Shown piece by piece: positions 1 to 10,894 of a stretch of DNA of 64,000 nucleotides. Position numbers and translations under genes: made by a program. Origin of the DNA: Gymnopus androsaceus JB14 (Eukaryota > Basidiomycota > Agaricomycetes > Agaricales > Omphalotaceae); NCBI GenBank assembly GCA_009733575.1, contig ML769560.1, forward strand, positions 65,275 through 129,274, read 5' to 3'. The notes under the pieces are model-generated. The model was not told the DNA's origin. It searched no databases and saw only the letters and a list, made by a program, of their open reading frames with translations. Position 1 is the first letter of the stretch. Every line of letters begins with the position of its first letter.

Positions 1-2986
1 GATGACAATGTCCCAAGACCTGCAACAGCTTCACAAGAAGCCTGTCCTTGTACCCCTAGCCGCACTTCCTCAGTAATACACATTGCATCTGATGAAGAAA
101 GCGATAAATCAAAAGAAGAAAAGATTAAAAAAATACGTGAGTAATTTTTTTATAGCATTAAGCAATGATCACATACCATTATTGTAGGTGAGCGAATTGC
201 AAAACGAAAGTCACCAGTCTACGCATTCTTCCACCGGGACCCCAATATCCTCTTCAATGACTCGGGAGAGCCAAAATATGCCGAATTTGCTTGTACATCT
301 TGCCGTAAAACTATCAAACAAGGGCTCACAGGTAGTGATGCCGCTTCAACAGGTTAGTTGTAGTATCTTGTTCAGGTTCTATGTACTTACTTGTACCACC
401 AAATGTGTACTAATCCGACATGCCCGAGACTGCATTGGTAGCAACGCCGTCGAATCTGTTCAACAATCAAAGGATATCAATAAGGCTCAAGAAGTACTCA
501 AGAAATTTGGCAAGAAAAGCCAGTCAAAACTTACTGCTGCTTTAAAAACAATTGAGGGGTGGGCCGAGTCCTTCTCTACACAACCGCCCTCCAAAGAATC
601 AATCAGGTCAGTATTCTTTGTCCCTACATCCTCAGTTCTTCAGGTGAACGATGCTGCAGAGTCGTTACTGCTCGTTGGGTGTCTGAGTTGGCGGGGCCAT
701 TCCACATTGTCAAAGACCGTGGCTACCGTTGGCTGCAGAAGGAGGGACGTCCCGAGCGTTATATTCCCAGTCGCGAAACGGTTTCAAAGGATGTGAAGAA
801 CCTATATGAGAAGGTCAAAGAAAAATTAGCTGAAGAACTCCAGGTAGATTTATTTCGAATGCGAAACATAATTTGACTCACTGTATTGTGTAGGAATATG
901 ATGGCGAGCTTGCGATTGCTCTTGACTGTTGGACTTCACCTAACCACAAGGCATGGATGAGTATAGTGATATCACGGATACGCAAGGGAGCTGATGGGAA
1001 GGAAGAGTTGGCCACTGACCTATTAGACTTCATCGAGCTGTCATGCTCCTACTCAGCTGAAAATATGGCCAAAGCACTTGCTAAAGCACTGAAGGAGTAT
1101 GGAATTGAGAACAAGGTCAGTACAAAATAAAAAACCAACCGAGCTATACTGACGTACCATTCAAGATTATTTCCGTGACCTGCGACAATGCTTCTGCAAA
1201 TACCAAAATGATCACCGAGCTTTCCAAGATTCTTCCATCATTTCTAGGGGAGGAATGCCATGTTCGATGCTTTGCCCACACTGTAAACCTAGCTGCAAAA
1301 GGGGTCCTTCGCCCATTTGAGCTGAAAAAGAGGAAGGATAACAATGAGGAAATTTTCACTAATGATGACCTAAAGGAGTTGCAGGAAGAGCTCCAGGCCA
1401 AATTTCAAGATCTTGAAGAGAACGGTGCACAGGAGACCGACGACAATGATGGTTTTGTTGATGTGCTCAACGAGATGACAGCATTGGAAAGAGATGAGTG
1501 GGAGGCAGGCATAGTCCCGCTCCGCATGGCTCTGAAAAAGGTAAGCAGGTCAACAATTGGGCACAAAACCAATTGATATATTACCATTCTCGGCAATTTC
1601 TCATGGCTGGGAACCAATCAAGAATTATTTCTGTTAATAGTAATTATTTCATCAATTGGTTTTCTCATTGGTTTGCTTGATTGGTTTACTAATGGCTCCG
1701 CTCCAATATAGGCCCGCCATGTCTCATTCAAAATTATCAACTCTCCCACTCTCCTTCTTCCTCGCTGGCATGAAATTACTGCTGGTACCTCTTACAAAAA
1801 CCGCACTCTTCCTCGGGATGTTGCCACATGCTGGAATTCGACGTATGATATGTTAAAGGCATTTTCGGACATGAAGGAGCTGGTCAAGGCATTTTTGGAC
1901 CGTGCCTCTTATGGATTATCTGCGTATGCTCTCTCTGACGAAGAATGGCAAGCCATTGACGATTTGGTTGCTGCATTGAAGGCACGTTTTTTTTCTCCTG
2001 TTGGCTATGTATGCACTAACTGGTACTTGCTTAGATTTTGAAAGACGCCACCGAGTTTTTTTCATCCAACTCTCCTAATATTTCCGTTGTTATACCAGCC
2101 ATGGATGCCATCGACGAAGCTTTTGCAACCGGTATTGTTGATGGCCGTGTCCTTTCCGCACCTCTCCGACACGCACTTTTACTTGGAAAACGAACCCTCA
2201 ATAAGTATTATGAACTTACGGATAGTTTGAGTATTTACCGCATGGCTATGGGTACGTATGCAGCCTTTCAGTATCTATGATTTCTGACACGCTCTTTCAG
2301 TCCTTCATCCTTCATTCAAGCTCGAATACTTCAAAACACTCCAGTGGCCACAGGAGTGGATTAACGATGCCGTCGACATCACTCAAAAAGCATGGACTAC
2401 TTGATTCAAGCCCACTCAAATATCCTCAGATACCAAGTCATCTGCTGCTGTACCTCCCATATGTTGAATGTTTTTCATTTATTTCTATCCTCACTAATTT
2501 TTTTGCTTAGGCTTTCGCATCATTGTCAAATAAATTTGTCTCGCTTATGATTTCGCAGACAAATCATGCTTTACCCAATGCTCAGTTTGATGAATTTGAC
2601 ACCGCTATCTTGCTGACGGTGTCGTACCAACTGACGATCCACTCAAATGGTGGCTTATGAATTGCAAAGTATATCCAAATTTGGTGTGGCTTGCCACTTC
2701 TGTTCATTCTGCTATGGGTAAGTGGCAATTTACTACATGAGTATTTATTTATTTACTTTTTCTCCTAGCATCTGCTGTACCTGTTGAGCGTAGCTTTTCT
2801 CGTGGCCGTATTCTAATCCCACACCTCCGTAATCGCCTTCGTTCCAATACAATTCGTGCACTCATGTGTTTCGGTGATTGGTCACGCAATGACTACATCA
2901 CCAACGCTGAGCTTGAAGCATTTTTAAATGACAAAGGAAAGGGGGACAAAATACTGGTTGTAGATGATGATGATGATGATGATTAG
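1..2986 (+). pseudogene. hAT transposase with BED zinc finger (broken)
   Basis: The gene has several exons separated by short introns; its start codon is upstream of the window. Exon 2 (from about 188) encodes a BED-type finger (FACTSCRK, then Cys/His after an intron). Around 1175-1300 lie the hAT core motifs TCDNASANTK and RCFAHTVNL. The C-terminal hAT dimerisation domain is at 2770-2885 (ASAVPVERSFSRGR, RNRLRS, FGDW), followed by an acidic Asp run and a stop at 2984-2986. Two lesions are visible. An in-frame TGA at about 2402 sits between WTT and FKPTQ. A frame change near 2602, inside DEFDT-YLADG, needs two bases removed or one added. I infer the copy is inactive unless another copy supplies transposase. 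Confidence 0.85.
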
Positions 2987-3051
2987 CTGTAGTTGTAAAA
3001 AATTTTATATTGGTACTTACGACTCAATTTTAACTATGAAATGTATGAATT

Positions 3052-3182
3052 CAATAGTTCTTGGGTACCCGTACCCGACTCATTTCGGGTAACCCGAACC
3101 CAACTGCTATGAATCGGGTTTTGAAGGTGGCTCGGGTCGGGTTGGAAATTTTTGACCCAAACCTGACCCGAGCCCAACACTA
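3052..3182 (+). repeat. hAT subterminal repeats and right terminal inverted repeat
   Basis: This stretch is dense in GGGTACCCG, GGGTAACCCG, GGCTCGGGTC and ACCCGAGCCC motifs in both orientations, which would be transposase-binding subterminal repeats. It ends in GAGCCCAACACTA at 3182. The same motif style fills both ends of the element at 10895-11357. Confidence 0.7.
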
Positions 3183-3359
3183 TCCACTTCCTTTTTGGTT
3201 GTGGAATTTGGCCGATGGCAACTATAAGTAGACGCACACATCATGTAAGCAACTTTTGCAGCACTTGCATCTGCACCACCACCAAGTGCTGCAGAAGCAT
3301 CTGGGCATTGGCCACAACAATGACCACCAGCTCTTTGACACCAATTAAATTATTCATTG
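3183..3359. other. Flank between the hAT end and the WD40 remnant
   Basis: This stretch holds no open frame I can support. It may be the far 3' part of the decayed WD40 locus, because minus-strand hydrophobic fragments continue into it. Confidence 0.3.
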
Positions 3360-4960
3360 TGTATGAACCTTAAGAATTCTGAATATGGTGCAGTTGAGCA
3401 CCCTGTGGCACTGAATAGCAACAGGGAGGGCTACCGAGTGCATTCAAAGCCAATTAATTTTTTTTGTACCTACTTACTGATAACCCTTTCCAATAGATTA
3501 CATTACATGCACATGAACAACAACAGTAGTACTTGCTATGGACAATGGGTGTTGTACTAAGCAAGTTCATTCTTCAAGGCTTTAGCAATAAACTGACTAC
3601 AAGTAGCTATGATAGGAACATGCTGGGCAACTTGAGTTGTTGTGCTATTCTACAACAATGAATTATATGCATGAAGATATTCTTGAGAACAAAAAGTGTT
3701 GACAGGACCACTAGGAGCAGCCAAGGTCCATCATGGGCTACCCCCCTCTTCTTATTGTTCTTAATGATAGTAATCAAAAGTATCTCCCACACCTGAATCT
3801 CAGTTCAACCTATGTTTTCCCCAGATTGTCCTACCAGAATCAGCGGAATTCCTGCCACTTCAATGCTCTGCTGCAGAATCAGAAACCCACTCATCTCTGT
3901 CAATAACATTGCTTACTGCAATTGACTGAACCCATTCCTTGACACCAATGTGAATTGTGTTGTTGATCTTTCCAGTGCGATGGTCAAAAATGTAGACTTT
4001 TCCATGGTCGCTTCCACAGATCACCGTACTGGCACCATCATGGAAGGCCACATTTTGAGACCTGTGCTTGCTGTGAGGTATGCTGAAGGTCTTGAGCCTC
4101 TCTGTGCCCAAAAGCTTGTAGAGCGCTATGCCTTGAGATATGTTGTCTAGGATGACTGCATCCTCCTTCATGTTGATAGTGGCGTGGCCTCTGTCATCAT
4201 TAGCAGACTTATGCAGTAATGATTGAGTCAACTTACATGACATTACTGGTATCTTTGGACTTTAGGACCTGCCCATTATCATTCAAGATGTGGCTACCAT
4301 ATACTGTAAGTAGTGTTTATAGTTTGTAGAATATTAGCAAAACTTACATGACTCCATCCTCCCTTCCAAAAGTCCAAAGCTCTGGCCCGTGTACGCCAGA
4401 TTGTCCAAAGCCAACTGCTTGCAGCCAGTGCTTTGGAATTGCCACCAATTTCACCAGTATTGGCCACATTGCTCCATTGATAATGAACCAATGTACAGCT
4501 TCAGAGCAATGTACAACTCCAAGGTGTCCTGAGCTTGGATTGTACACTATCAAAGATATCTCTTGGCCTTCTGTGCATCCAGTCAGAAGTTTGCTGGAAA
4601 CCTCAGTAAACTAATTGATATGTCAGCAATATTGATCCAGAAACATCATTGAAGACTAACACTGACTCCATTCCTTTTCCAGATGCACAAGTATCTATCC
4701 TTGGTACCAAACACAATTCCTTCTTATGCATCATTGGGTTTGTGATCCACACTATTGCCGTGGTATAGCCTCAATTGGAGGCTCCTGTGGGTGTTTCTAA
4801 AAGCTTTCCACTAAATAAGTACCAGATTTTAGTCCCCTCTTTGCCTTGAAATGATGTTAGAACTCGCTAGCTTTTCAGAATAAAGCACTCACCCCCAGAA
4901 GCAACATAAGATCCTAATGGATGAACTGCGATGGATGTCACTGGTCCCAGTTGTTGTTTG
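3360..4960 (-). pseudogene. WD40-repeat protein, 3' part (split by a retrotransposon)
   Basis: Read on the minus strand, exon fragments give consecutive WD40-like blades. The first is GPVTSIAVHPLGSYVASGG at 4885-4950. Further ones are KHWLQAVGFGQSGVHGPELW at 4350-4450 and SQNVAFHDGASTVICGSD at 4000-4080, then FDHRTGKINNTIHIGVKEW. A hydrophobic segment (LLLVVLSTLFVL) lies near 3700. I recognise the family from other Agaricomycetes, where it is strongly amplified; its function is unknown to me. The reading frame needs several introns and contains stops. The Ty3 element at 4961-10738 interrupts an exon: joining GPVTSIAVHP to SKYALRSVLKQQL from 10739 onward restores a continuous frame. This is therefore a dead gene, probably decaying before the insertion. 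Confidence 0.7.
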
Positions 4961-5417
4961 TGTCAGCAACTAGTTCCTCACAGCACAAGGTACCAGGCGT
5001 CACAACTTCAGACTTAGGCAAAAGCAAGAACAATGAGTAAAAGAGAAGAAGAATGTATTGAGGACTAGGAGATATTGATGAGATTAAAGCTAAGGACTAA
5101 GCTATAGCTACAACTACTATATATACTTAAGTATGAACCCTAAGCCCTAAGCCCTATACCCTAACCATGTGGTAACAATGCATGAAACATGAAAGACAAC
5201 AAGTAAATGACAATAAGTAATGATAGGTCAATCATATAAGTATGGACATGCTAGCATGTGTTATGATCAGAAACAATCATACTCTGATTGACAGAACCTA
5301 ATCAGTATACCTGCGCGTCTAAACAAGCACATGCTTATATAGATATATAAGGGTAAATAAAAGAAAAATGATAAGCGATAATACCATGTGTCTGATAAGA
5401 TAAGAATGTTCGTAACG
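4961..5417 (-). repeat. 3' LTR of the chromovirus
   Basis: On the plus strand it begins TGTCAGCAACTAGTTCC and ends GAATGTTCGTAACG. It is a diverged copy of 10304-10738. The outermost dinucleotide next to the polypurine tract reads CG in element sense where the other LTR has TG, a transition. A degenerate CCCTAA-rich stretch lies at about 5138-5166. Confidence 0.93.
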
Positions 5418-8400
5418 TTACCCCCTCTTTAGGATGCAATTTCCACATTGTGCAAGCTTTGCTGTCATTGATTCTGTAGGTATGGAAGTTGGAACTGGTG
5501 TCGTTAATGGTTCTGAAATAGGACAGAATAGGTGTTTGGAAAATAGTGACATGGGTATTTCAAGTTTTTGAATTTCCTTTGAGCATGGTTTAGCAGGGTA
5601 TTTATCGTGAAACTCCTTGATAGCTTCCTTTGCTTGATCAAGATTTGATACTGGTTCCCATGTCATTTTGTGTGGTCCGTATCCCTTCCATTTGACCTTG
5701 TATGACACCTTCTTGGTTCTCTTATTTTGCTTCGAATCAACTATTTCTTCTACTTCATACTCTGGTTCTTCACCTTCACCTTCTACAGGTGGTGGATTGG
5801 TGTTTTGGGGTTGGTTCAGAAATTGTGGGGGATGGTATGGTGTAAGGAGAACTTTGTTGAAAACATTATGAATGCTTCTTCATATTTTTGGGATTTTGAG
5901 TTTGTACAAGCTGCGCCCAACTTTCTCTAGTACTTCAAAGGGTCCAAAACATTTGTCATCCAATTTCTTCATTGAGTGGCTTGTTGTAATGTTTATTCCT
6001 TTGAGCCACACCTTGTCTCCTACTTTGTATTCCCTTGACTTGTTATGTTTTTTGTCATAATAGCGAGTCATATCTTCAGCCGCTTTCTTTAGTGCTGAGC
6101 CTACTTCATCTCATACTTTCTTCATGCTATTGGCAAACTCTTGTGCTGAGGGATTAGAGGATTTCTCTTTCAGCACAGTGCCTTTATAGGGATGACAACC
6201 CATATCAGCAAAGAAGGGAGTAACTTTTGTAGCGGAGTGTACTTGATCATTATATGCAAACTCGGCTGTGGGTAACCATTAATGCCAGTCTGACTGGTGG
6301 TAATTGATGAACAAACAAAGATAGTGTTCAGTTTCTTGGTTTATTCTTTTGGTTTGTCCATTCGTCTGGGGATGGTATGCCGTTGTGAAGTTCGCTTCAA
6401 TTCCGAGTTGTTTGTAAAGTTCCTTCATGAAACCTGAGTGGAATTGTGGACCTCAATTATGTACAATTGATTATGGCGTCTTCTGGACTCTTGGTTTCAC
6501 GGATTATATTGATGAAAAACTCTGGTTTTAGAACAACAATGTCTTTTTTGTCATTCACCCCTGTCTCAAGGTTTGTCATCCCTGACAAAGTGTCTGCTTT
6601 TCCCATGGAAGTACCTGGTTTGTGATGGAGAGGGAATTCATATTTGGATAGTTCTGTAACCCAACATGCCTGTCATCAATTAAGTTTCTGGGGTTTACAG
6701 AAGTATTGGAGATTCTGGTGGTCGGTCCATATTTCAAATGGTTCTCTGGCTCCATGAGGTACTGGTGCCATTCCAACAGTGAATCCATGATAGCCATCAT
6801 TTCTTTATTGTAGATCTCATAATTACGTTCAATGTCATTGAGAGAATGAGATCTAAAGGCTACTGGTCTCCATTTTCCATCAACCTGTTGGGAAAGTACA
6901 GCACCATTGGCAAAGCCAGATGAATCGGCTTCTACTCGAAATTTCCCATTGTCTGAGGGAATTACTAGCGTAACATCTTCAGCAATTCTTGTCTTTAGAG
7001 TTTTGAAGGCTTGGAACTCTTCAGGACCCCATGACCATTCTGCGTTACCAGTTAGTTTGCTAAGGCATGACTGAATCCTCAAATGAAGCATCTAAAGAAG
7101 TTGCAAAATCCTAAAAAGGATTGTATGTCACGCTTCTTTTTTAGGACTGGCCAATCTTTGACTGCTTTGACTTTCTTTGGGTCCATTCTCACTTGTCCGT
7201 TTCTGACAATGATACCAAGATAGTCCACATGAGGAGACTCAAATGTACACTTCTCCGGTTTGAGATAAAGTCCATTCTCTTCAAGGATTTTAAGGACTTC
7301 ATGTACAATACGGCAATGTTCTTCAATGGTGTTTGTGAATACAAGAATATTGTCTATATATACAATTACATGTCCTTCATCAATGAGACATTTCAGAATG
7401 TGATTCATAAACGCTTGGAATGTTGCGGGAGAGTTTGTAAGACCAAAGAACATAACCGTTGGTTTGAACAACCCTTGATTGGTCCTGAATGCAGCTTTCC
7501 ATCCATCACCATCCTTGATCTGAATATTGTTGTATCCTCATCAAATGTCCATCTTTGTAAAAAACCTGGGCGTCTTTAAGCTTATCAATTAGTTCTTGGA
7601 TTAGAGGAGGTGGATAATGGTTTTGAATTGTCATGTCATTGAGTTTTTGATAATCCTGAACTGGTCATAAAGTGCCATCTTTTTTCTTAACAAAGAAGAA
7701 TGGTGAGGCCATTGGAGAATTTGATGGATGAATGCATCCTGATCATAGATTTTCTTCTAAGAACTCATCTAATGCCTTCTGTCCGTCAAGATTCAAAGGG
7801 TACACTTTACAGTCTACAGGGTTAGAACCGGATGTGAGTTCAATGGCATGGTCCCATGGTCTTTGTTTAGGAAGTTCATCAAATCCTTGTTTATTGAATA
7901 CAGCAGGGTGTTCTTTAACATATTGGTCTGCTGTAGAGGGTTCTGACATGGTGCATATGTGTCCATGATCTTTGACATAACCTTCCCAGTCAAATATGAA
8001 CAGCCTCTCCCCTTCTTCTAAATGATTGAGGGAGGTCCCTTCTTCCAGATTTAGCTACCAAGGGATATAAATGCAATGAGTAGGACAACAGTCAAATGTA
8101 ACAGTAGAATTTGTCCAATCTATGCTAGGGTTATGTTCTTGAAGCCAATCAAGACCAATGAAGATATCAGTGTTCCCAAGATTGGTAACTCCAATCTCTA
8201 TTCTTTCCACATGGTCTCCAATGACTAAACAAACTTCCGCCATTGGTTTGATTGATCCGCCGGCATTTAAAGTACCATCAGCATTGTATACAGCAATTTT
8301 GATTGGGAGTTTTCGGATTGGGATGTTATGCTTCTCAACAAATTCCTTATTGATACATGATCTGGTTGCTTCGCAATCCAGAAGTGCATCTGCTTCTATT

Positions 8401-8807
8401 TGATTGCCTTTTGTGATGTCTTCAATGATGACTGATAGTTTAAGATCCTTGCCTTTTGTTCCTCTTACAAAACATTTGCATTTGAAGTTATTGACTGCTT
8501 CTATCACATTGGGTACTGACAATTTTCTTATTTCTGTTACCGTTTGTTCCATTATTTCTTGTCATCGGTTATTAGGGACCCAGGTCCATAATTCTCCAAT
8601 TACTCGAGAGTCATTTGATGTCCGTATGCAATTGACCAACCATTCTGAGGAATTCAGAGTAAACCTTACAGGGTTTTTAGTCTTTTTGGGAGACGGCAAG
8701 ATAGGAGTAGATTCAGGTGTATTTATTGTGTATGAAATACCGTTATCTCCATATATAGAACTGTCCATGTCCATAATCGACTGAGACTCAACAGGACCTG
8801 TTTTCAC
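5418..8807 (-). pseudogene. pol remnant: protease, RT, RNase H, integrase, chromodomain
   Basis: Minus-strand domains in order are as follows. The protease (8055-8552) has LLDCEATRSCI, where the catalytic loop Gly of D-[SC]-G is Glu. The RT start (about 7600-7950) has DHAIELTSGSNP and MASPFFFVKKKDGTL. The RT core (7079-7471) has GLTNSPATFQAFMN and VIVYIDNILVF, where YxDD is YIDN. RNase H lies at about 6690-7075 (VEADSSGFANGAVLSQ). The integrase C-terminal half is at about 6080-6470, and the chromodomain near 5610-5770 (YEVEEIVDSK, VKWKGYGPHKMTWEP). Most fragments share one frame separated by stops; RT and RNase H are in different frames. The integrase zinc-binding region and first catalytic Asp are missing. 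The product cannot be functional. Confidence 0.9.
5421..5430 (-). other. Polypurine tract
   Basis: In element sense AAAGAGGGGG lies three bases (TAA, also the stop of the last pol fragment) before the 3' LTR. Its position and composition fit the plus-strand primer of LTR retrotransposons. Confidence 0.7.
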
Positions 8808-8868
8808 TGTTGAGATTTCACAAAACCCCAGAGCTTCCCGAGCTCTGCCTGATCTTCCTTGTTTAATG

Positions 8869-9823
8869 TCATAAATGCCTGATGTATTGCTTCTTGTTTA
8901 TTGGGGCAATCCCTTTTGATGTGTCCAGGTTGTCCACACCCAAAACACTTGAATGGGCCTCGTGCCCTGCCTCAATCCAACTCCATTGGCTGACCACTTC
9001 CTCTGTAGGTGACACCAGTGACATCCTGTCAATAAGGTTGTGGTGTTTGTGGAGTTGCTTTAGGTGCCTGCACCTGGGGGGTGGTTTTTGGAGTGGAGTA
9101 CCACTGATTCCCAAAGCCCCATTGCTTTGTCTCGTTGTTCCTCCATCTCCAGAGATCATCGAGGTCAACACACCTCTTCTTCCATCCATCAAATGTGTTG
9201 GGTAGGATTCCGACACTATAGATGCTGTCAATAATGGATTTGTTGACAGCACGTGTTATTTTTTGCAGGACGTGTGCATTGTCCTCTTCATATTCTGCAG
9301 TGCTGACTAGCACTTTGAAGCATTCAAAGAATGCTGCTGCAGTTTCATCTTTCCCTTGACAAATCCTTTCGAACTTTTCTCTGGCATCAGCATGCCTTGC
9401 CGTATCCAGGTATCTACTGTCAAGCTTCTTCATGAAATATGTCCAAGTCATATTCCATGTGCCTTCTTCATCTGAGTAGAACCCTTTATACTGGTTCTTG
9501 ATCCAGTCCCATACTTTCTCTCCTTCCATGTAGGAGATTGCAACATTGATTTGTTTGTTGTCTGAGTGAATTTTGTTTTTTTGGGTCATAACCCAAGCGA
9601 TTAGTTTTTGCTTCCACTCTTGAAAGCTCTCTTTGTCTCCTTTAAACATTGGAGGTTCCTTCAAGAGAGACTTTCCACTAGTGGAAGTTGTTGTTTCTGC
9701 TCCTGGACATGTTACAGTCCAACCATCTTGTATGAGGAATGCAGCAAGTTGTTCTGGAGTGGGAATAGGAGTAACAGGAGGATTGGTCAAAGTGGTAGGG
9801 ATATCTGATTGTGGTTCAGACAT
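8869..9823 (-). pseudogene. gag remnant with CCHC zinc knuckle
   Basis: The first 264 codons (9823-9029) are open and encode a typical fungal Ty3 capsid region: PPMFKGDKESFQEWKQKL, then DWIKNQYKGFYSDEEG and DARERF-like sequence. In the same frame, beyond a TGA and a second TGA, a zinc knuckle CFGCGQPGHIKRDC follows at about 8905-8955, so gag once continued through both stops. Both stops lie where CGA (Arg) would give a sensible sequence (PY-stop-QDV and LD-stop-GRARG). The start MSEPQSDIP is about 480 bp downstream of the 5' LTR. Confidence 0.88.
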
Positions 9824-10289
9824 GGTAGATGTGGATGGAGGAGTTGTGGTTTGGTTGGATAGGGTAGAGGGTCTGGAATTACGAGCTCGATAGGTTGTAC
9901 AATCCAGGATGGTGAGAGGTGAATGTGATCAACAACTCTTGGAATATAAAATGATGAAAAAAGAGAATAAAAGAAATAGAAAGGTGGAGGAATAGGAATG
10001 TGGTAGAATGAATATAACACAAATGCATTGGAATTGAGCAAAGAGATGTTTGCTATTGAGAGATTTCACTCAAAAAACAGCACACATGAACACACTGTTT
10101 TTCTTTATGAAATACTGTGGTGGGGAATACATGCAATGGTAAGTGAAACAGTATGGTAAAGATAAAATGTGTTTGCGTAGCATGAATATACTAGTGAAAT
10201 CTTGAGTAGCAAGAAATCACAACAATGTTGAAGAGTACTGTCAACCAGTATCAAACAATGAGCAACAATCCGTGACAAGTGAGAGAAGG

Positions 10290-10301
10290 TAGCTTCAATC
10301 T
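10290..10301 (-). other. Self-complementary primer-binding site
   Basis: In element sense AGATTGAAGCTA starts two bases after the 5' LTR. It is the exact reverse complement of TAGCTTCAATCT inside the LTR (10435-10424), about 33 nt downstream of a TATA box. No TGG, the hallmark of tRNA-primed sites, is present at the LTR boundary. Confidence 0.7.
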
Positions 10302-10303
10302 TC

Positions 10304-10738
10304 TGTCAGCGACTAGTTCCTCACAACACAAGGTACCAGGCGCCACAACTTCAGACTTAGGCAAAAGCAAGAACAATGAGTAAAAGAGAAGAAGAATGTA
10401 TTGAGGACTAGGAGATATTGACGAGATTGAAGCTAAGGACTAAGCTATAGCTACAACTACTATATATACTAAAGTACAAACCCTAAGCCCTATACCCTAA
10501 CCGTGCAGTAACAATGCATGAAACAATGAAAGACAACAAGTAAATGACAATAAGTAATGATAGGTCGATCATATAAGTATGGACATGCTAGCATGTGTTA
10601 TGATTGGAAACAATCATACTCTGATCAACAGAACTTAATCAGTATAGCTGTGCACTTATATAGATATATAAGGGTAAATAAAAGAAAAATGATAAGAGAT
10701 AATACCATGTGTCTGATAAGATAAGAATGTTCATAACA
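10304..10738 (-). repeat. 5' LTR of the chromovirus
   Basis: In element sense it begins TGTTATGAACATTC and ends GCTGACA, giving TG...CA ends. It matches 4961-5417 over its full length, with a shorter CCCTAA-like run and scattered transitions. From the TATA box and primer match, U3 is about 10738-10436 and R-U5 about 10435-10304. Confidence 0.93.
10461..10468 (-). promoter_or_regulatory. TATA box of the LTR promoter
   Basis: TATATATA on the minus strand lies 33 nt upstream of the base that begins the 12-nt self-primer match, a normal TATA-to-start distance for RNA polymerase II. Confidence 0.6.
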
Positions 10739-10885
10739 CTTTGAGAACACTACGCAGTGCATACTTGCTGCGATCACTTGTCAGTCAGTTGGCATTTCTT
10801 TTCTGCGTTAGCTTCATCTTGAGGGCTTGCAACAAATCCTTAGTTGGACCTCTAGAAACGCAAGACTGAAGAGCTTTATGCTCAC
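10739..10885 (-). pseudogene. WD40-repeat protein, 5' part (split by a retrotransposon)
   Basis: Minus-strand sequence just outside the 5' LTR encodes DRSKYALRSVLK, which continues in frame into QQLGPVTSIAVHP on the far side of the element at 4960. An in-frame TGA occurs about 12 codons upstream of the junction, so either a splice site lies here or the gene was already broken. No convincing start codon was found. Confidence 0.55.
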
Positions 10886-10894
10886 AAAAAGGAC

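Larger units (their letters stand above)
1..3182 (+). mobile_element. hAT DNA transposon, 5'-truncated by window edge
   Basis: This is a class II hAT element whose left end lies outside the window. It contains a transposase gene followed by a GGGTC/ACCCG-rich subterminal region and ends at 3182. The reverse complement of the end begins TAGTGTTGGGCTCGGGTC, which fits the YARNG start of hAT terminal inverted repeats. If the end is right, the 8-bp target duplication should be TCCACTTC (3183-3190), with its partner upstream of this window. The terminus resembles that of the small element at 10895-11357, so they probably belong to one family. The transposase is broken, so this copy is not autonomous. 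Confidence 0.8.
4961..10738 (-). mobile_element. Ty3/gypsy chromovirus (Tf1/sushi-like), degenerate
   Basis: This is an LTR retrotransposon in minus orientation, about 5.78 kb long. Order along the minus strand is 5' LTR (10738-10304), PBS, gag, protease, reverse transcriptase, RNase H, integrase C-terminal part, chromodomain, polypurine tract and 3' LTR (5417-4961). The LTRs differ by substitutions and short indels (457 versus 435 bp). Flanking bases are GTTTG on the left and CTTTG on the right, a 5-bp target duplication with one mismatch. Coding capacity is destroyed by stops, frameshifts and an integrase deletion. The chromodomain and the self-complementary primer site point to the Tf1/sushi chromovirus group. 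Confidence 0.93.
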
